The notes beneath the pieces are model-generated. The model had not been told where the DNA came from and did not search any database. It saw nothing but the letters and a program-made list of their open reading frames with translations. Positions 1 through 10,995 of a stretch of 64,000 bases of DNA are shown here, in pieces. The first letter of the stretch is position 1; the number at the start of each line of letters is the position of its first letter. Position numbers and translations under genes: made by a program. This DNA comes from Laguncularia racemosa (lineage: Eukaryota; Streptophyta; Magnoliopsida; Myrtales; Combretaceae), in contig JBBMOL010000137.1 in assembly GCA_037954665.1 (NCBI GenBank), forward strand, positions 310,001 through 374,000, in the 5' to 3' direction.

Positions 1-691
1 CCCAATCATAACAAGTAAATGATAGGCTTTTCTTTATACAATTCTATAGGGTGTATTGCCTAATAGTGTCTTATTTACCCTAATTTGTCGAGCCAATCTT
101 TCCTATGGTACTTTACTATTTTTTTTTTCCAAAATTTGCTTAAGTCTCTATTGGCCACCTCCATTTGACCTTTGGTTTTGCGGATGATATGAGGTAGTTA
201 TTTAATGGGTAACTCTATAGTGTTGAAGGATCTTTTCAAATTGAACATTGCAAAAATGTGTACCCTTATCACTAATGATTGCTTAAGGAGCACCAAATTG
301 GGAAAACAATGTTCTATAGAACTTAGTGACTACCCTAGCAAAGTTCTATGGAACCTAATGACTACCTTAGTGTCATTTGTTGGTAAGGCTTAAGCCTCAA
401 CCTATTTAGAAACATAATCAATGGCTATTAGGATATACTTGTTGCCACAAGAATTTGGAAATGGGCTTACAAAATCAATGCCCCAAATATAAAAAACTTC
501 ATAAACAAGGATAAAATTTTGTGGCATTTCATCTCAACAAGAAATATTACTCACTCATTAGCAACTATTGCATACTTTAACATACCTATGGGTGTCTTTG
601 AACAAAGTAGGCCTATAGAAGCCTAACTTTAAGACCTTTTGGGTAGTCCTATTGATATTATGGCGTCGTCTCGTACGACCAATATAGTAAT
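1..691 (-). pseudogene. Athila-type integrase relic, first part
   Basis: Antisense remnant of Ty3/gypsy integrase. Read on the minus strand it shows pieces of the HHCC zinc-binding region and the catalytic core found more completely in the copy at 9690-10780, for example the cysteine-containing stretch near 560-620 (HRYVKVCNSC). Many stops and frameshifts make it non-functional. It is cut at 691 by the insertion of element TG-1 and resumes at 5325. The lineage call (Athila rather than Tat) rests on motifs in sister copies and is an inference. Confidence 0.7.
687..691. repeat. Target-site duplication of TG-1, left (GTAAT)
   Basis: GTAAT immediately before the LTR start. The same five bases follow the 3' LTR at 5325-5329. 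Joining the flanks restores a sequence like the uninterrupted integrase relic near 23300 (ATAGTAATGGCC). Confidence 0.93.
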
Positions 692-1721
692 TGATAGGAA
701 TCAAAATCCAACAAAACCTATCATTAGGGCAAGAACCAAAGGATTTCAAATCTTGGTAATGAGGGTCCTTTTTTAACAAATCGACCCCAGAATTATTTGC
801 TTGCTAACCTCTTTTCTATTATTGATATATTGTATATTCCAATAGGCACACTTATCATTCTTTACAAGGTAGTGGACAAACTCACTAAGACTTAGCTAGT
901 GAGTTATCTATGTACTAACTTAAATAGAAGATGAGTTAGACTGACAAGTTAATTTAAAGACCCAACATGTTGAGGACTATTTTTATTTGTTTATTATTTA
1001 TTTGGAACCATTTATGTTGTAAGTTTTTGGGACACTTTTATTTGATTGTAATAGGTGCTTTTAGGACCGGCTACCCTAAAGTGGCATAGTTATATTTTTA
1101 TGGACTTTTTAACCCTAAAGAGAGCAAGTATAAATATTTTCTTAAGTATGGTTTTGGGGGACTTTTGATCATTTTCAAAAAAACAAACACTTCACGTGTT
1201 GAGGGTCAGGGTTTCTTAATTCTATAATTGCTCTTATCAATTTCAATCCCAAAATTGAGAATGTGGCGAGTGGCCTCAAAGTGAATTTATGAGTAATATC
1301 AAGTTCTCTTTATTGTAATTTCCTTTTCATCACTAGAGAATTATATCTAGGGTTGAATTGGTTTTTTCTTGGTTAGATTTGATTGCATTTGTAATCATTT
1401 CATTATGTTACAAGATTGATTGGTTTTAGCACTTGTTATTACCATCAATTTTTGCTTCATTTTGAATTGTGTATTGGCTTTGTTGGGAAAGTGGATCACA
1501 ACTTTGTTCTTGTTGTTTTTGTGTAATAATCTTGTGGGAGTTTAAGTGTGTTTAATTTTTCAATTGAGGATTTCATCATTTCAATCTTGTTTATATGGGG
1601 TTATGGAATTGGTTACAAGCATTAAGGATTTAACGCAATTTGGAAGCTAATTTGATTGACATTGTCTAGTTGTATTTCAAATTAGTTTTGCATGTGCTTA
1701 GACTTGGTTTTAGGTACATCA
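692..1721 (+). repeat. 5' LTR of TG-1
   Basis: Starts TGATAGGAATC and ends GTACATCA, five bases before the primer-binding site. A TATAAATA promoter box lies at 1129-1136. It aligns along its length with the 3' LTR (4318-5324), with the solo LTR at 5850-6883 and with the TG-2 LTRs. Confidence 0.92.
1129..1136 (+). promoter_or_regulatory. LTR TATA box (TATAAATA)
   Basis: TATAAATA inside a conserved context (GCAAGTATAAATA) found at the equivalent place in TG-2 (39016, 52433) and TG-3 (48991, minus strand). Probably the element's own promoter. Confidence 0.6.
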
Positions 1722-1726
1722 TCTTA

Positions 1727-1738
1727 TGGTATCAGAGC
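1727..1738 (+). promoter_or_regulatory. Primer-binding site of TG-1 (tRNA-iMet)
   Basis: TGGTATCAGAGC, the standard complement of the 3' end of plant initiator tRNA-Met, five bases after the LTR end. Minus-strand DNA synthesis would start here. Confidence 0.93.
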
Positions 1739-3059
1739 TTGAGGTTTAAGAGGAGGGATTTTGCAATTGAGATTTCGGAATTTAGGGTTCTTAACATCTT
1801 GATCCGAAATTGTGAAGTAGAGATTGAATTATTTAATTGTGTTGTTAAGGAGTTATAGTTGCTACTTGTTATTGTAGACACGGAGCAATTGTGAATTCTT
1901 ATCATCTTGTTGTTGACGTTAACTTTGAAGGAAAAATAAAAAGTGTATTTCCTACTGTTTGTTGTAAAATTGGAAATATAATATTTTTGGTAAAAAGGGA
2001 AGTGTGATCCTTGTATGATTTCGAAATTGAGTATTATTGGGTGTAAATTCTAGATTTGAAATTGTGTGAAGAATAGGAAAACATTTGAAATTCAAACATC
2101 CATTTACTTGAAGTAGTTATTGAGTAGCATTATGGATTGTTGTTTGAATTTGAATTGTCTTTTATAGAGAAGGTTGGATTTAGTGGAATTATTTGAATTA
2201 TTGTTGCTGCCTTTATTGTTAGGTTTTTTGTATAAGGGGATTCAATAAGAAGTGTTGTGTGTGTTAAGGTGAGGAATTGATACATTTGAAGTATCATTAT
2301 TTTTGCTTGAAGGAGTGCATTGTGTGTGTGTGTAGTGTGAGTGGCAATGTGAATTGTTATATGTGTGAAGTGGTGCTAAGTGATCTTGAAGTGGACATGA
2401 GGAGCAAGAGTGTTGATCCTTTGTAATCAATTAAAGAAGTGTGAATTATGTAGTGTATTTTCGGAAGTGAGGAGTAGCAAATTGTAATTTTCAGATTTGA
2501 ATTTCAGAATTGAAGTGTAAGTTAAGAAGCAATTTGAAATTTCAAAACACACATTAAGTCATTGTTTACTTGTGTGTCATTTGAATTTGAAATAGCTCCT
2601 TACCATTTGTGAAACTTTACATTTATTGAACTCATTTTGAATTTGAAAGTTGAGCTACTTTTGTTGTTGAAGTTGCGGTTTGTTATAGTGTGTGGAAGTA
2701 GGGAAGTGTACTGTGGCTTGAAAAGGAGTGTATGTAGTGTTGTGTTTTTCTAAACTTTGTGAAAGGTGTGTATATTTGGCGTTGGTTGTTGTATGTGTTT
2801 TAAAGATCATTGTTACTAGTGGCGTGAATGGTCTGGAATTGTGAGTAAAAGGGAAGTTAAGTGGCGGTGAGTTGTGCATTTGTGATTGTGTTTGAGTGCT
2901 ACACCTTGTGAAATTAATTAGTGTGAAGCTAGGACATTAAAAAGGAAAGTGAGTAGTAGAATTTGAAATTCAAACAAGTCATTAAAGTGTGAAAGTAATT
3001 GAACTAATTATTTAAACACTTGTAGTTTAATTTAATTCTATCTACTTGAAAGTAGTTGT
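1739..3059 (+). other. Non-coding leader of TG-1
   Basis: About 1.3 kb rich in GTGTGT and TTTGAATTTGAAATTC stretches, similar to the leaders of TG-2 (49415-50813), TG-3 and TG-4. No supported coding sequence. In TG-3 and TG-4 gag follows a comparable leader; here and in TG-2 gag is absent and protease follows directly. Confidence 0.7.
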
Positions 3060-3600
3060 ATGTACTTCATTTGTGGCTTGGTTGTGTACTTGAATCGTGG
3101 AAATGTAAGGATAATTATTGTGTTGTTGGGTTTAGACACAATAATGTCTAGTGAAATGTTTCATTCTATTAATGTATTATGCCGGACATTGACTACTTTT
3201 ATTACTAAGGATAATGAACAAAGAGAAAATTTGTTCCATACTTGTAGGGTACAAGGAAATTTATGTATTCTTATAGTTAATGGTGGTACTTTTACCAATA
3301 TGGTAGCAGTATTTTTAGTATTGAAACTAAAACTTGCCACTACTCCACATCCTAAACCTTATAAATTGCATTGGCGTAGTGATCAAGGGAATTTGCATGT
3401 AACCCAAAGAGCTAGGGTACCTTTATAGGGGATAAATATTGTGATGAAATTAAGTGTGATATTCTACTTATGTGTACATCCCACATATTGCTTGGTAGGC
3501 CTTGGTTATATGACAAGAGGATCTTATATGATGGCTTTAAAAACACATATATACTCCAAAAAGAGGGTAAAGGCATCATTCTGAATCTAATGTTACCTTC
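3060..3600 (+). pseudogene. Aspartic protease relic of TG-1
   Basis: Ty3/gypsy-type retropepsin domain. The frame from 3060 holds the EQRENLFHT lead-in, then LIVNGGTFTNMVA at the active-site position, where the catalytic aspartate expected before the glycine is asparagine. A stop with a one-base frame change falls at about 3420. The next frame continues through CDEIKCDILLMC to LLGRPW at about 3489-3506, the conserved end of the fold. The equivalent in TG-2 (50814-51266) keeps the aspartate. Dead by both the substitution and the frameshift. Confidence 0.75.
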
Positions 3601-3604
3601 AGAG

Positions 3605-4060
3605 GTCCAAACGGTTTAGCAACAAATAAGTAGGCCATCAGAAATTCCTAAGGATCATAGCTACATAAACCAACCTTTAGAGGACCAAACTCTACAAAAG
3701 CAGATATACCAACCTTCAGAGGTTCCTATGGTTCCTAGTTACATAAGCCAACATATAGAGGACAACACTTGTCAGACACAGATATGCCAACCTTTAGAGG
3801 TTCCTGAGGGTCAGAGTTTGATGAGCAGACCACTAGAGAACCGAATTGTTCAGAGGCAGTTGTATTCACCTTCAAAGGTACTACAGGCTCATGAGTAGTT
3901 GAGTAAACCTTAAAGGGATACTGAGGGTCAAAGTGATATGAGCATATCACTAGAGGGCTAGACTATTCAGAGAAATTTGCGTCCACCTTCAAAGGTTTCA
4001 TAGTGCCATGAGTGGTTGAGCTAACCATTAGAGGGCCATGAGGGTCAGTAATATATAGAT
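3605..4060 (+). other. PLE tandem-repeat region of TG-1
   Basis: Degenerate tandem repeat. Translated in the protease-downstream frame it gives recurring units such as QPLEDQT, QPLEVPEG and RPLENR separated by about 15-20 residues, alternating with Q(L/I)(C/Y)(S/Q)PSEV units. In-frame TAG stops interrupt it. The same repeat is in TG-2 (about 51385-51740) and TG-4 (about 43830-44035) but is missing from TG-3. It occupies the place where pol would be. Function unknown. Confidence 0.6.
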
Positions 4061-4317
4061 GAGTTAGAAAAGCAGGAAACAATATCAGTGGAATGGGTTG
4101 AGATATGGGAGACCTTAGTGAATAATGGGTCATTATTTCTATTGCAGATGAGATACACCTTAGAAATGGAGAAGAGAAAATAATCACCCCTTATGGTATT
4201 TCGGATATTGGGATTTTGCAGTGATACTTCTTTAGGTGGGTTGCTAGGAGGATATAGAGCCTCTACTACGTTTGACTTGTCAGATTTGTAGACAAATCTT
4301 TTTAAGGCTCGAGGAGA

Positions 4318-5324
4318 TAATAGGAATCAAAATCCTAAAAGACCTATTGTTAGGGCAAGAAACAAAGGATTTCAAATCTTGGTGACGAGGCTCCTTATTG
4401 AGCAAATTAACCCCAAAATTATTTTCTTACTAACCTCTTTTCTATTATTCATATATTTTATATTCCAACAAGCACACTTATCATGCTTTATAGGGCAGTG
4501 GACAAATTGACCAAGACTCAGCTTGTGGGTTATCCATGGACTGACTTAAATAGAAGATGAGTTGGACCGATGAGTTAATTTGAAGACCTAGCATTTTAAG
4601 GACTATTTTTATTTGTTTGTTATTTATTTGGAACCATTTATGTTTATAAGTTTTTTGGACACTTTTATTTGGTTGTAATAGGTGCTTTTTAGACCAACCA
4701 CCTTAAAATGGCGTAGTTGTAATTTTGTGGACTTTTTAACCCTAAAGGGAGCAAGTATAAATATTTGCTTAAGTATTTTGATAATTTTCAGAAAAACAAA
4801 CACTTCACGTGTTGAGGGTTAGGGTTTCCCAATTCCAAAATTTCTCTTATCAATTACAATCCCGTAATTGAGATTGTAGCAAGTGGCCTCAAAGTGAATT
4901 TATGAGCAATATCAAGTTCTCTTTGTTGTAATTTCCTTTTCATCACTAGTGAGTTATATCTAAGGTTGAATTAGATTTTTCTTGGTCAAATTTGATTGCA
5001 TTTGTAATCATTTCATTATGTTATAAGATTGATTGGCTTTAACACTTGTTATTACCATCAATTTTTGCTTCATTTTGAACCGTGTATTGGCTTTAGATCA
5101 TGGCTTTGTTCTTGTTGTTTTTGTGTAATAATCTCGTGGGATTTTAAGTGTGTTTAGTGTTTTTAATTAAGGATTTCATCATTTCAATCTTGTTCGTGTG
5201 GTGTTATGGAATTGATTACAAGGATTGAGGATTTAATGCAATTTGGAAGCTAATTTGATTGATATTGTCTAATTGTCTTTTAAATTGTTTTTGCATGTGT
5301 TTAGGCTTGGTTCTAAGCACATTA
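4318..5324 (+). repeat. 3' LTR of TG-1
   Basis: Begins TAATAGGAATC (G to A change in the terminal TG) just after the purine tract GAGGAGA at 4311-4317 and ends GCACATTA (terminal CA changed to TA). Followed by the GTAAT target duplication at 5325-5329. Confidence 0.9.
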
Positions 5325-5452
5325 GTAATGGCCTAAATTTTGTAATCGTTAATCATATGAAACACATTTCCTATTAACTTGGTCTACATAAATTTCAAAC
5401 AAATAGGGGTACTCCCAAAAGTAATACTTTACCTCAACAAAGAAAACTTGAT
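5325..5452 (-). pseudogene. Athila-type integrase relic, second part
   Basis: Continuation of the relic at 1-691 beyond TG-1. On the minus strand it encodes the start of integrase with a degraded YYFWEYPYLF motif, typical of the region between RNase H and integrase in Athila-type pol. It runs straight into the LTR at 5453, so the RNase H, RT and gag that should follow are missing. Confidence 0.6.
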
Positions 5453-7814
5453 GTAGGAAAGTGCACCTATCAATTAATAGTATAGCAGATTGAGTACAGA
5501 TGTTCACCCACTGAGACTATAAGTACTAATACTAACTCTAACTCTAATATTTAATTGGAAAACTTGTAATAAATTCAACAAAAGTAAAAATCTTAACTAA
5601 CTAACTAATCAACTTTGAGACTTTACAATGTTGGAAAAGCAAAGTAACAAGAAATTAACTTTAAGAATTCAAGAATGTATATCTAGGCATTATTTCTCCT
5701 AGAATTAATCATGCAACTTATTAAAAATCATTCAATTCCATTTTAACTTCTTGACTAGTAGAATTGCTTAATTAAATTAGCAACTTTCTCAAGTTTGCTA
5801 ATTCCTAATCCTAAGATAAGTAACAGGATTCTCTTCCTAATTAATTTTCTAATAGGAATCAAAATCCGACAAGACTTATCATTAGGGTAAGAACCAAATG
5901 ATTTTGAATCTTGGCGATAAGGGCCCATTTTGAGTAAATCAACCTTGGAATTATTCGTTTACTAACCACTTTTATTTATTCATATATTTTATATTCCAAC
6001 AGGAATACTTATCATGCTTTACAGGGCGATGGACAAACTCACTCAAACTCAGTTTGTAGGTTATCCATGGACTGACTTGAACCGGCGATAAGTTGAGCCG
6101 ACGTATCCTATGGAAGAGCTCACATGATGAAGACTATTTGCTTTTATTTTGTAATTGTTATTTGGACTATTTTATGTTGTATTTTCTTTTGAGAAACTTT
6201 CATTTTGATTTTAATTTCCATTTATGACTGGCTACCTTAAAAGTGGCATATTTGTAATTTTTGTCCATTTTCTAACCCTAAGGGTAGCAAGTACAAATAC
6301 TTGCTTATAGTAGGGTTTGAGGAGGTCATTTTGCAGATTTGAAACATACACTTAATGTGTGGGAATTAGGGTTCTTCCTAGTTCATTGTCTCTTATCTAT
6401 TTCAATCCCAAGAATTAGAATTGTGGCAAGTGCAATAAGGGGAAATTGCGAGTCATATCAATTCTTTCTTTGTTGTTTTTCATTTCATCTTTAGTGAGTC
6501 ATATCTAGGGTTAAATTGGAAGTTTCTTGGTCAGATTTTTTTATTGCATTTGTGATCAATTATCTTGTTTAAGGTTGACTACTTTAGTACTTGATCATAC
6601 TATCACATTAGTGGCATGAATTTATGCTTGTGTTGGAAGAGAATATATCACGGTTTAGTGCTTTCTTCTTCATCCATTTCACATGGAATTCACTTGATTT
6701 CATTGTTATTTAGTGAAGTTGATCATTATTGGATGTTAATTGTATCTTTGAACCATTGGATTGCATCAAATTTCCATTAGGGTTTACGCAAATTCCATTT
6801 CTAGTTGACCGGTTTGCATGTGAGTTGAGGATTGTTTTATTTGATTCATTTGATTGTGCTTGGACTTAGTTTTGAGCACATAATTTTCTCTTGATCGCAT
6901 TAATGATATATAAATTATTTTACTAAGTTAATCTTAATCCAAAAGCATTATGTTCTCTTATCTCTAAGATAACTTGCAAGTCTTTTCAATTTTATTTAGA
7001 TCTAATCATAAACAAGGATCTCTTAATCTGTGTGCATAATATCAAATAATTTGAAATAATACCTTAGAAATATCAATTCAACTTAGAGAAATAATGCATG
7101 ATTGAATAAAGAAGTTAGTGATTTCATTGAGTTCGAAAGGAAAAGATAAATTACATGATAATTATAAGATTTACAAGTCTAGATATTAAAACTTTGAGCT
7201 CTAAACATGATGCTCAAGTAAAATTGCAAGAAAAAACAGTTGAAATTAAAAAATCTTTGCATCTAATGATTTTTCACTTTTGAAGTTAAACATGTTGCTC
7301 TTCAAGTTTTCTCAAGTTTAGGAGTCTTTCTAATTACCTTCTTTTTTCTTTAGAGTTTTCTCTTTCCCTTCTATAGTGCAAGCAAAACGTATAATAATTG
7401 CTTCAACACAACCTCTCAACATAGCCTTGTTTGGGTCGTGTTGACAACATACCTGTAATAAGGTCATGTTTCTCCTAACAAAGTCTACCTCAACATGACC
7501 ATGTTAAACTCTCTTTTGCTATCTATAGTTACTTCACCTATCAATATGGTCATGTCTCTCGCTCATGTTCCTCACTGCTCAACACAGCAATGTTAAATGA
7601 CTGTGTAAAACTTCAAATACTCATAACGTCATCAATTTAACTCCAAATTGAATCAAAATTGATTTGTTTTGCTCCTTTTCTTTTCATTTATTTATCAAAA
7701 CCTAAAACCAAAATTCACAACAAATTAAGTAGAAATTTCCATTAAAAAAAACCTAAAATCATCAAAAATGTCATATAAACTTATCAACAAAGTTATGCAA
7801 TTTAATACATATCA
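5453..7814 (-). repeat. Athila-type LTR, interrupted by a solo LTR
   Basis: On the plus strand it opens TGTAGGAAAGTGCACC and closes ACATATCA, followed by AACTTCCCCC, which is a purine tract when read on the minus strand. That places it as a 3' LTR of a minus-strand element. Own length is about 1.3 kb after removing the solo LTR at 5850-6888. Homologous LTRs lie at 10996, 17882, 23433 and 38037. It carries several copies of the AACATGGTCATGTT palindromic motif. Confidence 0.8.
5850..6883 (+). mobile_element. Solo LTR of the TG family
   Basis: A single LTR of about 1.03 kb (starts TAATAGGAATC, ends GCACATAA) flanked by TTTTC at 5845-5849 and 6884-6888. No interior and no second LTR, as expected after recombination between the two LTRs of one element. 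It sits inside the Athila-type LTR. Joining the flanks restores a sequence matching the homologous LTR near 18270. Confidence 0.9.
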
Positions 7815-9689
7815 AACTTCCCCCAAGCAACATAAATATAATCAAAAACCTCAAACAATAAATACTTAACTAAACTTCATTACTCTTTACAAAAATGATC
7901 ATCTAACTTAACATTAACTCAATAATTGAACTCTTCAATCAATTTGCAATCTAAAAATTAAAATACCAAAACAATAGTAACTTTCATTTTTCTTAACCAT
8001 TCCTCAGTATACATCTACTTATCTCTTGATTATCCCCTTAGTATTGACTTTTGTTAGAAGAATTACTTAATTTCTTCTCTCTCTCTCTTTCTTTTCTAAT
8101 ATATATATATTTATATATATATAGCGATTTTGTCAGTTTTGTCAGTTCTAAGATAGAAAACCATAGGACATTAAGTTTTAAAATACCCCTTTGGACCATC
8201 CCCCACCTTATTTTATTCAACTAATTAACTTAGCTTTCTTGGACTTTCCTGTTGACCATTGTCGTGAGCTTTCAATTGATGATCTTGAGCCCATCACTCA
8301 AGTTAATAGGTATAATCCCCCAAAAAAGAGGCACCCATCAAGCTTAATTATTCAAGTTAACTTAGCCTACTACTAAGCGCTTTTCTTCTTCTTCTTTTTC
8401 CCCTTTTCAATTTTTACTCCAACTCAATTGATTTTTTGAGGGATTCTAAAAAAAAATGTTTCCTTTATTCACTTACTAAAGATTATGATGTCCAAAAATT
8501 TCCAAAGAATGAGCATAAATCTAAGCAAATTTCAAAAATAAATATTATAGATTCTTAACTAGTGATATTACCTTAGTCTTAAGTCTTCAAATCCAAGCCT
8601 AAATAACATATAGCTATACTCTACACAGATTTCACAATTTAGATCAAACAATGTGTAATTATTATATCACTCAAGTAATCATCTAAAATTTGAAAAAAAA
8701 AAACTAAAAGTAGCTATTTCTTAATTGTAAATTAATTGAAATTAAATGTAGGTTAAATGAAAATTCATCGACTTCTTAAATAGCAACAAGCCACTTTCCC
8801 ACACTCAAGATCACACACTGTCCCCAATGTACACAATTAAGCACACACAAGCAAAATAAAAACATAGTAAGAAAAAAGAAAGGGAAAAGAAAATAGTACT
8901 CCATTGAATGTTGAGAACAAGTTCTTGTTCATGCCTTATGTGCATCCTTTTATGAAAGTGCAATATCAGATTATCAATAGGTGACAAGGCTACCAAGGGT
9001 CCTTTTGATAATAGTTGCAAAGGCATTGACATGGAGGCACTGCTTTTTATCTTCCTTTTAACCGACTGTTAGGTCTAACTGTTTTGGAGCCATAGTGTCC
9101 TCATACAAAATGAGATGAATAGAAGACAAATAATGTTCAATTGAAGCAAAAATGTAATGGGAAGTGTGAATTAGGGTGTAGGTGAAATGTTTGTTAGATA
9201 ATGGAGCGAGGAAGAAGATGTTTGGAGGGAGAGAAGCAAATGCATGAAATGATTGTGTTGGGTGTTTATATTTTAGGCAATGGGATCATGTCTGCATGCC
9301 CATGTTGCAATCGCATGAACATTAATATCAACATAACCTCAACATGCTCAAATGAGATGGTCGAGTCTGTTTTATAATTTTAGCTTACCTCAGCATAACC
9401 TCGACATGATCATGTCAAATGGTTATCTTTCTGAGCATTGCACATCTTCAACATGACCTTTCACATGATCATGTCTAGGGGTTGTGTATCTCTCTGTTTT
9501 TTTTTTTTTAATTAAACTACACTAAACATATCTAATACTTAGGTTGCCTCCTAAGAATTGCTAAATTTAACATTGTTAGCTAGACATAGTCTATTTTAAT
9601 GCAAATTACAACTCAATAGGGTGGAGATGAAACTCCTCCTATTCATTCTTATCAAATTTTCATCTTAAATACAATTATAATCTTTAACC
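7815..9689 (-). other. 3' non-coding region of an Athila-type element
   Basis: Between the purine tract next to the LTR at 7814 and the integrase C-terminus. Homologous blocks lie at 19212-21240, 24714-26083 and 28485-29040. In Athila-type elements this position can hold an env-like frame. I see none here, only short random frames and a CT/TA microsatellite at 8074-8123. Confidence 0.6.
8074..8123. repeat. CT/TA microsatellite
   Basis: A CT run followed by an AT run. A related but longer AT run lies at the equivalent place in the homologous copy at about 25206-25247. Confidence 0.9.
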
Positions 9690-10780
9690 ATTTACCTTAA
9701 AAGTTCTTTTCTCTAGATGTGTGACTTCAACTACTCCATATAAAAAAACTCTTGTCACCATGAATGGATCAGGCTACCTCAATTTAAGCTTTCCATTGAA
9801 AAACTGCAACTAGTATTTAAATAACAACACATGGCCCCCCTCTTGGAAATGCTTGTGCTATTAGATCTTTAGATCAAGATATTTCTCAATCCTTTCTGAT
9901 ATAACTGTGAGTTCTCATATGCCATTCCATAAGTTCATTCAATTGCAACTTCCATTTTGTACCTACGAACTGAATATCAAGGTTTACATTTTTAATAGTC
10001 TAGAAAGCCTTATCTTCAATCTCAACATGTAAATGACATGCTTTTTCATATACAATTCTATAGGGTGTGGTGTCAAATGGTGTCTTATATGTTATTTTGT
10101 ATGCTCAAAGAATGCTGTCTAATTTATTAGACTAATCTTTCCTATGGTGCTCTATTGTTTTTTTTTTTTTTTCCAAAGTTCTCATTAAGTCCCTACTAGC
10201 TACCTCCATTTGACCACTAGTTGGTGGATGATATAGGGTACTTATCTAATAGGTAACTTTGTACCATTTGAAGAATTTTTTTTAAATTGAATATTGAAAA
10301 AAAGTGTGCCCATACTGCTAATGATTGCTTGAGGAGCACCAAATCGAGAAAATAATCTATTGAGGAATTTAGTGACTACCCTAACATCATTTATAGGTAA
10401 GATTTGAGCCTCAACCCATTTAGGTACATAATCAATGGGCACTAGGATATACTTATTACCATTAGAATTCAAAAATGGGCTTATGAAATCAATGCTCCAA
10501 ATATCAAAAACATCACAAACAAGGATAAAGTTTTTAGGCATTTCATCTTGGCGAGAAATATTAACTATTTGTTGCTAACTATTGCATAGCTCAACATACC
10601 TATGGGCATCTAGGAACAAAGTAGGCCCAAAGAAACTTGACTTTAGGACTTTTTAGGTAGTTCTATTAGCACCGTGATGTCATCTAGTAACGTTAGCATA
10701 GCAATGGCCCAAAATTTGCCATCCTTCATCATATGAAACATAGTTCTTAATAACTTAATCTACACCAATACTTCCATTAT
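9690..10780 (-). pseudogene. Athila-type integrase relic
   Basis: Minus-strand integrase of a Ty3/gypsy element. The best-preserved frame (10541-10242) reads through FDIWSIDFISPF, NGNKYILVPIDY and KWVEAQ to FLNRLFSRFGAPQAIISS. This is the catalytic core, with the first aspartate in the DF and DY motifs; the second core aspartate is lost, since the expected SDxGT reads SSMGT. The C-terminal part lies to the left (9690-10240) and is broken by stops. The sequence runs directly into an RT fragment at 10781, so RNase H has been deleted in this copy, unlike 37009-38036. Confidence 0.8.
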
Positions 10781-10990
10781 ATCCTCAATTAGGTCCTTAA
10801 AGAGTTACCAAATACTAAAAAAGTTGTCCATGAATACTTCCATTATATCCTTAATCAGGTCTCTAAAGATATCCATCATGCATCGCTGAAAGGTAGTGGG
10901 TGCATTGCAAAGACCAAAGGGTTTTCATTTGTAGGCAAATGTACCATATAGGCAAGTAAATGTCATCTTTTCTTGATCTTCCAATGCTAT
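10781..10990 (-). pseudogene. Athila-type reverse transcriptase fragment
   Basis: Minus-strand piece of RT showing a degraded PFGLCNAPTTFQRCM motif at about 10870-10930 and an EVFMDN motif at about 10820-10850, where FMDD would be expected. Only about 200 bp remain before the LTR at 10996. The exact junction (CAATGCTAT.AGAATT.GGAAGTG) recurs at 38020-38040, showing that the deletion predates the segmental duplication. Confidence 0.75.
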
Positions 10991-10995
10991 TAGAA

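Larger units (their letters stand above)
692..5324 (+). mobile_element. TG-1: complete non-autonomous LTR retrotransposon
   Basis: A 4.6-kb element with two LTRs of about 1.0 kb, a GTAAT target duplication on both sides and a primer-binding site matching initiator tRNA-Met. The interior (1722-4317) has a long non-coding leader, a degraded aspartic protease, a tandem PLE-repeat region and a conserved tail that runs into the 3' LTR. There is no gag, reverse transcriptase, RNase H or integrase core, so it must have been mobilised in trans. It shares the gag-less layout with TG-2. It inserted into an older Athila-type integrase. Confidence 0.92.

Noticed and set aside
205..393. Plus-strand open frame over the integrase relic
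   Set aside because: The recognisable protein is on the other strand; plus frames are chance.
1727..1738. tRNA gene at TGGTATCAGAGC sites
   Set aside because: Only the 12-base complement of a tRNA 3' end is present next to LTRs; these are primer-binding sites.
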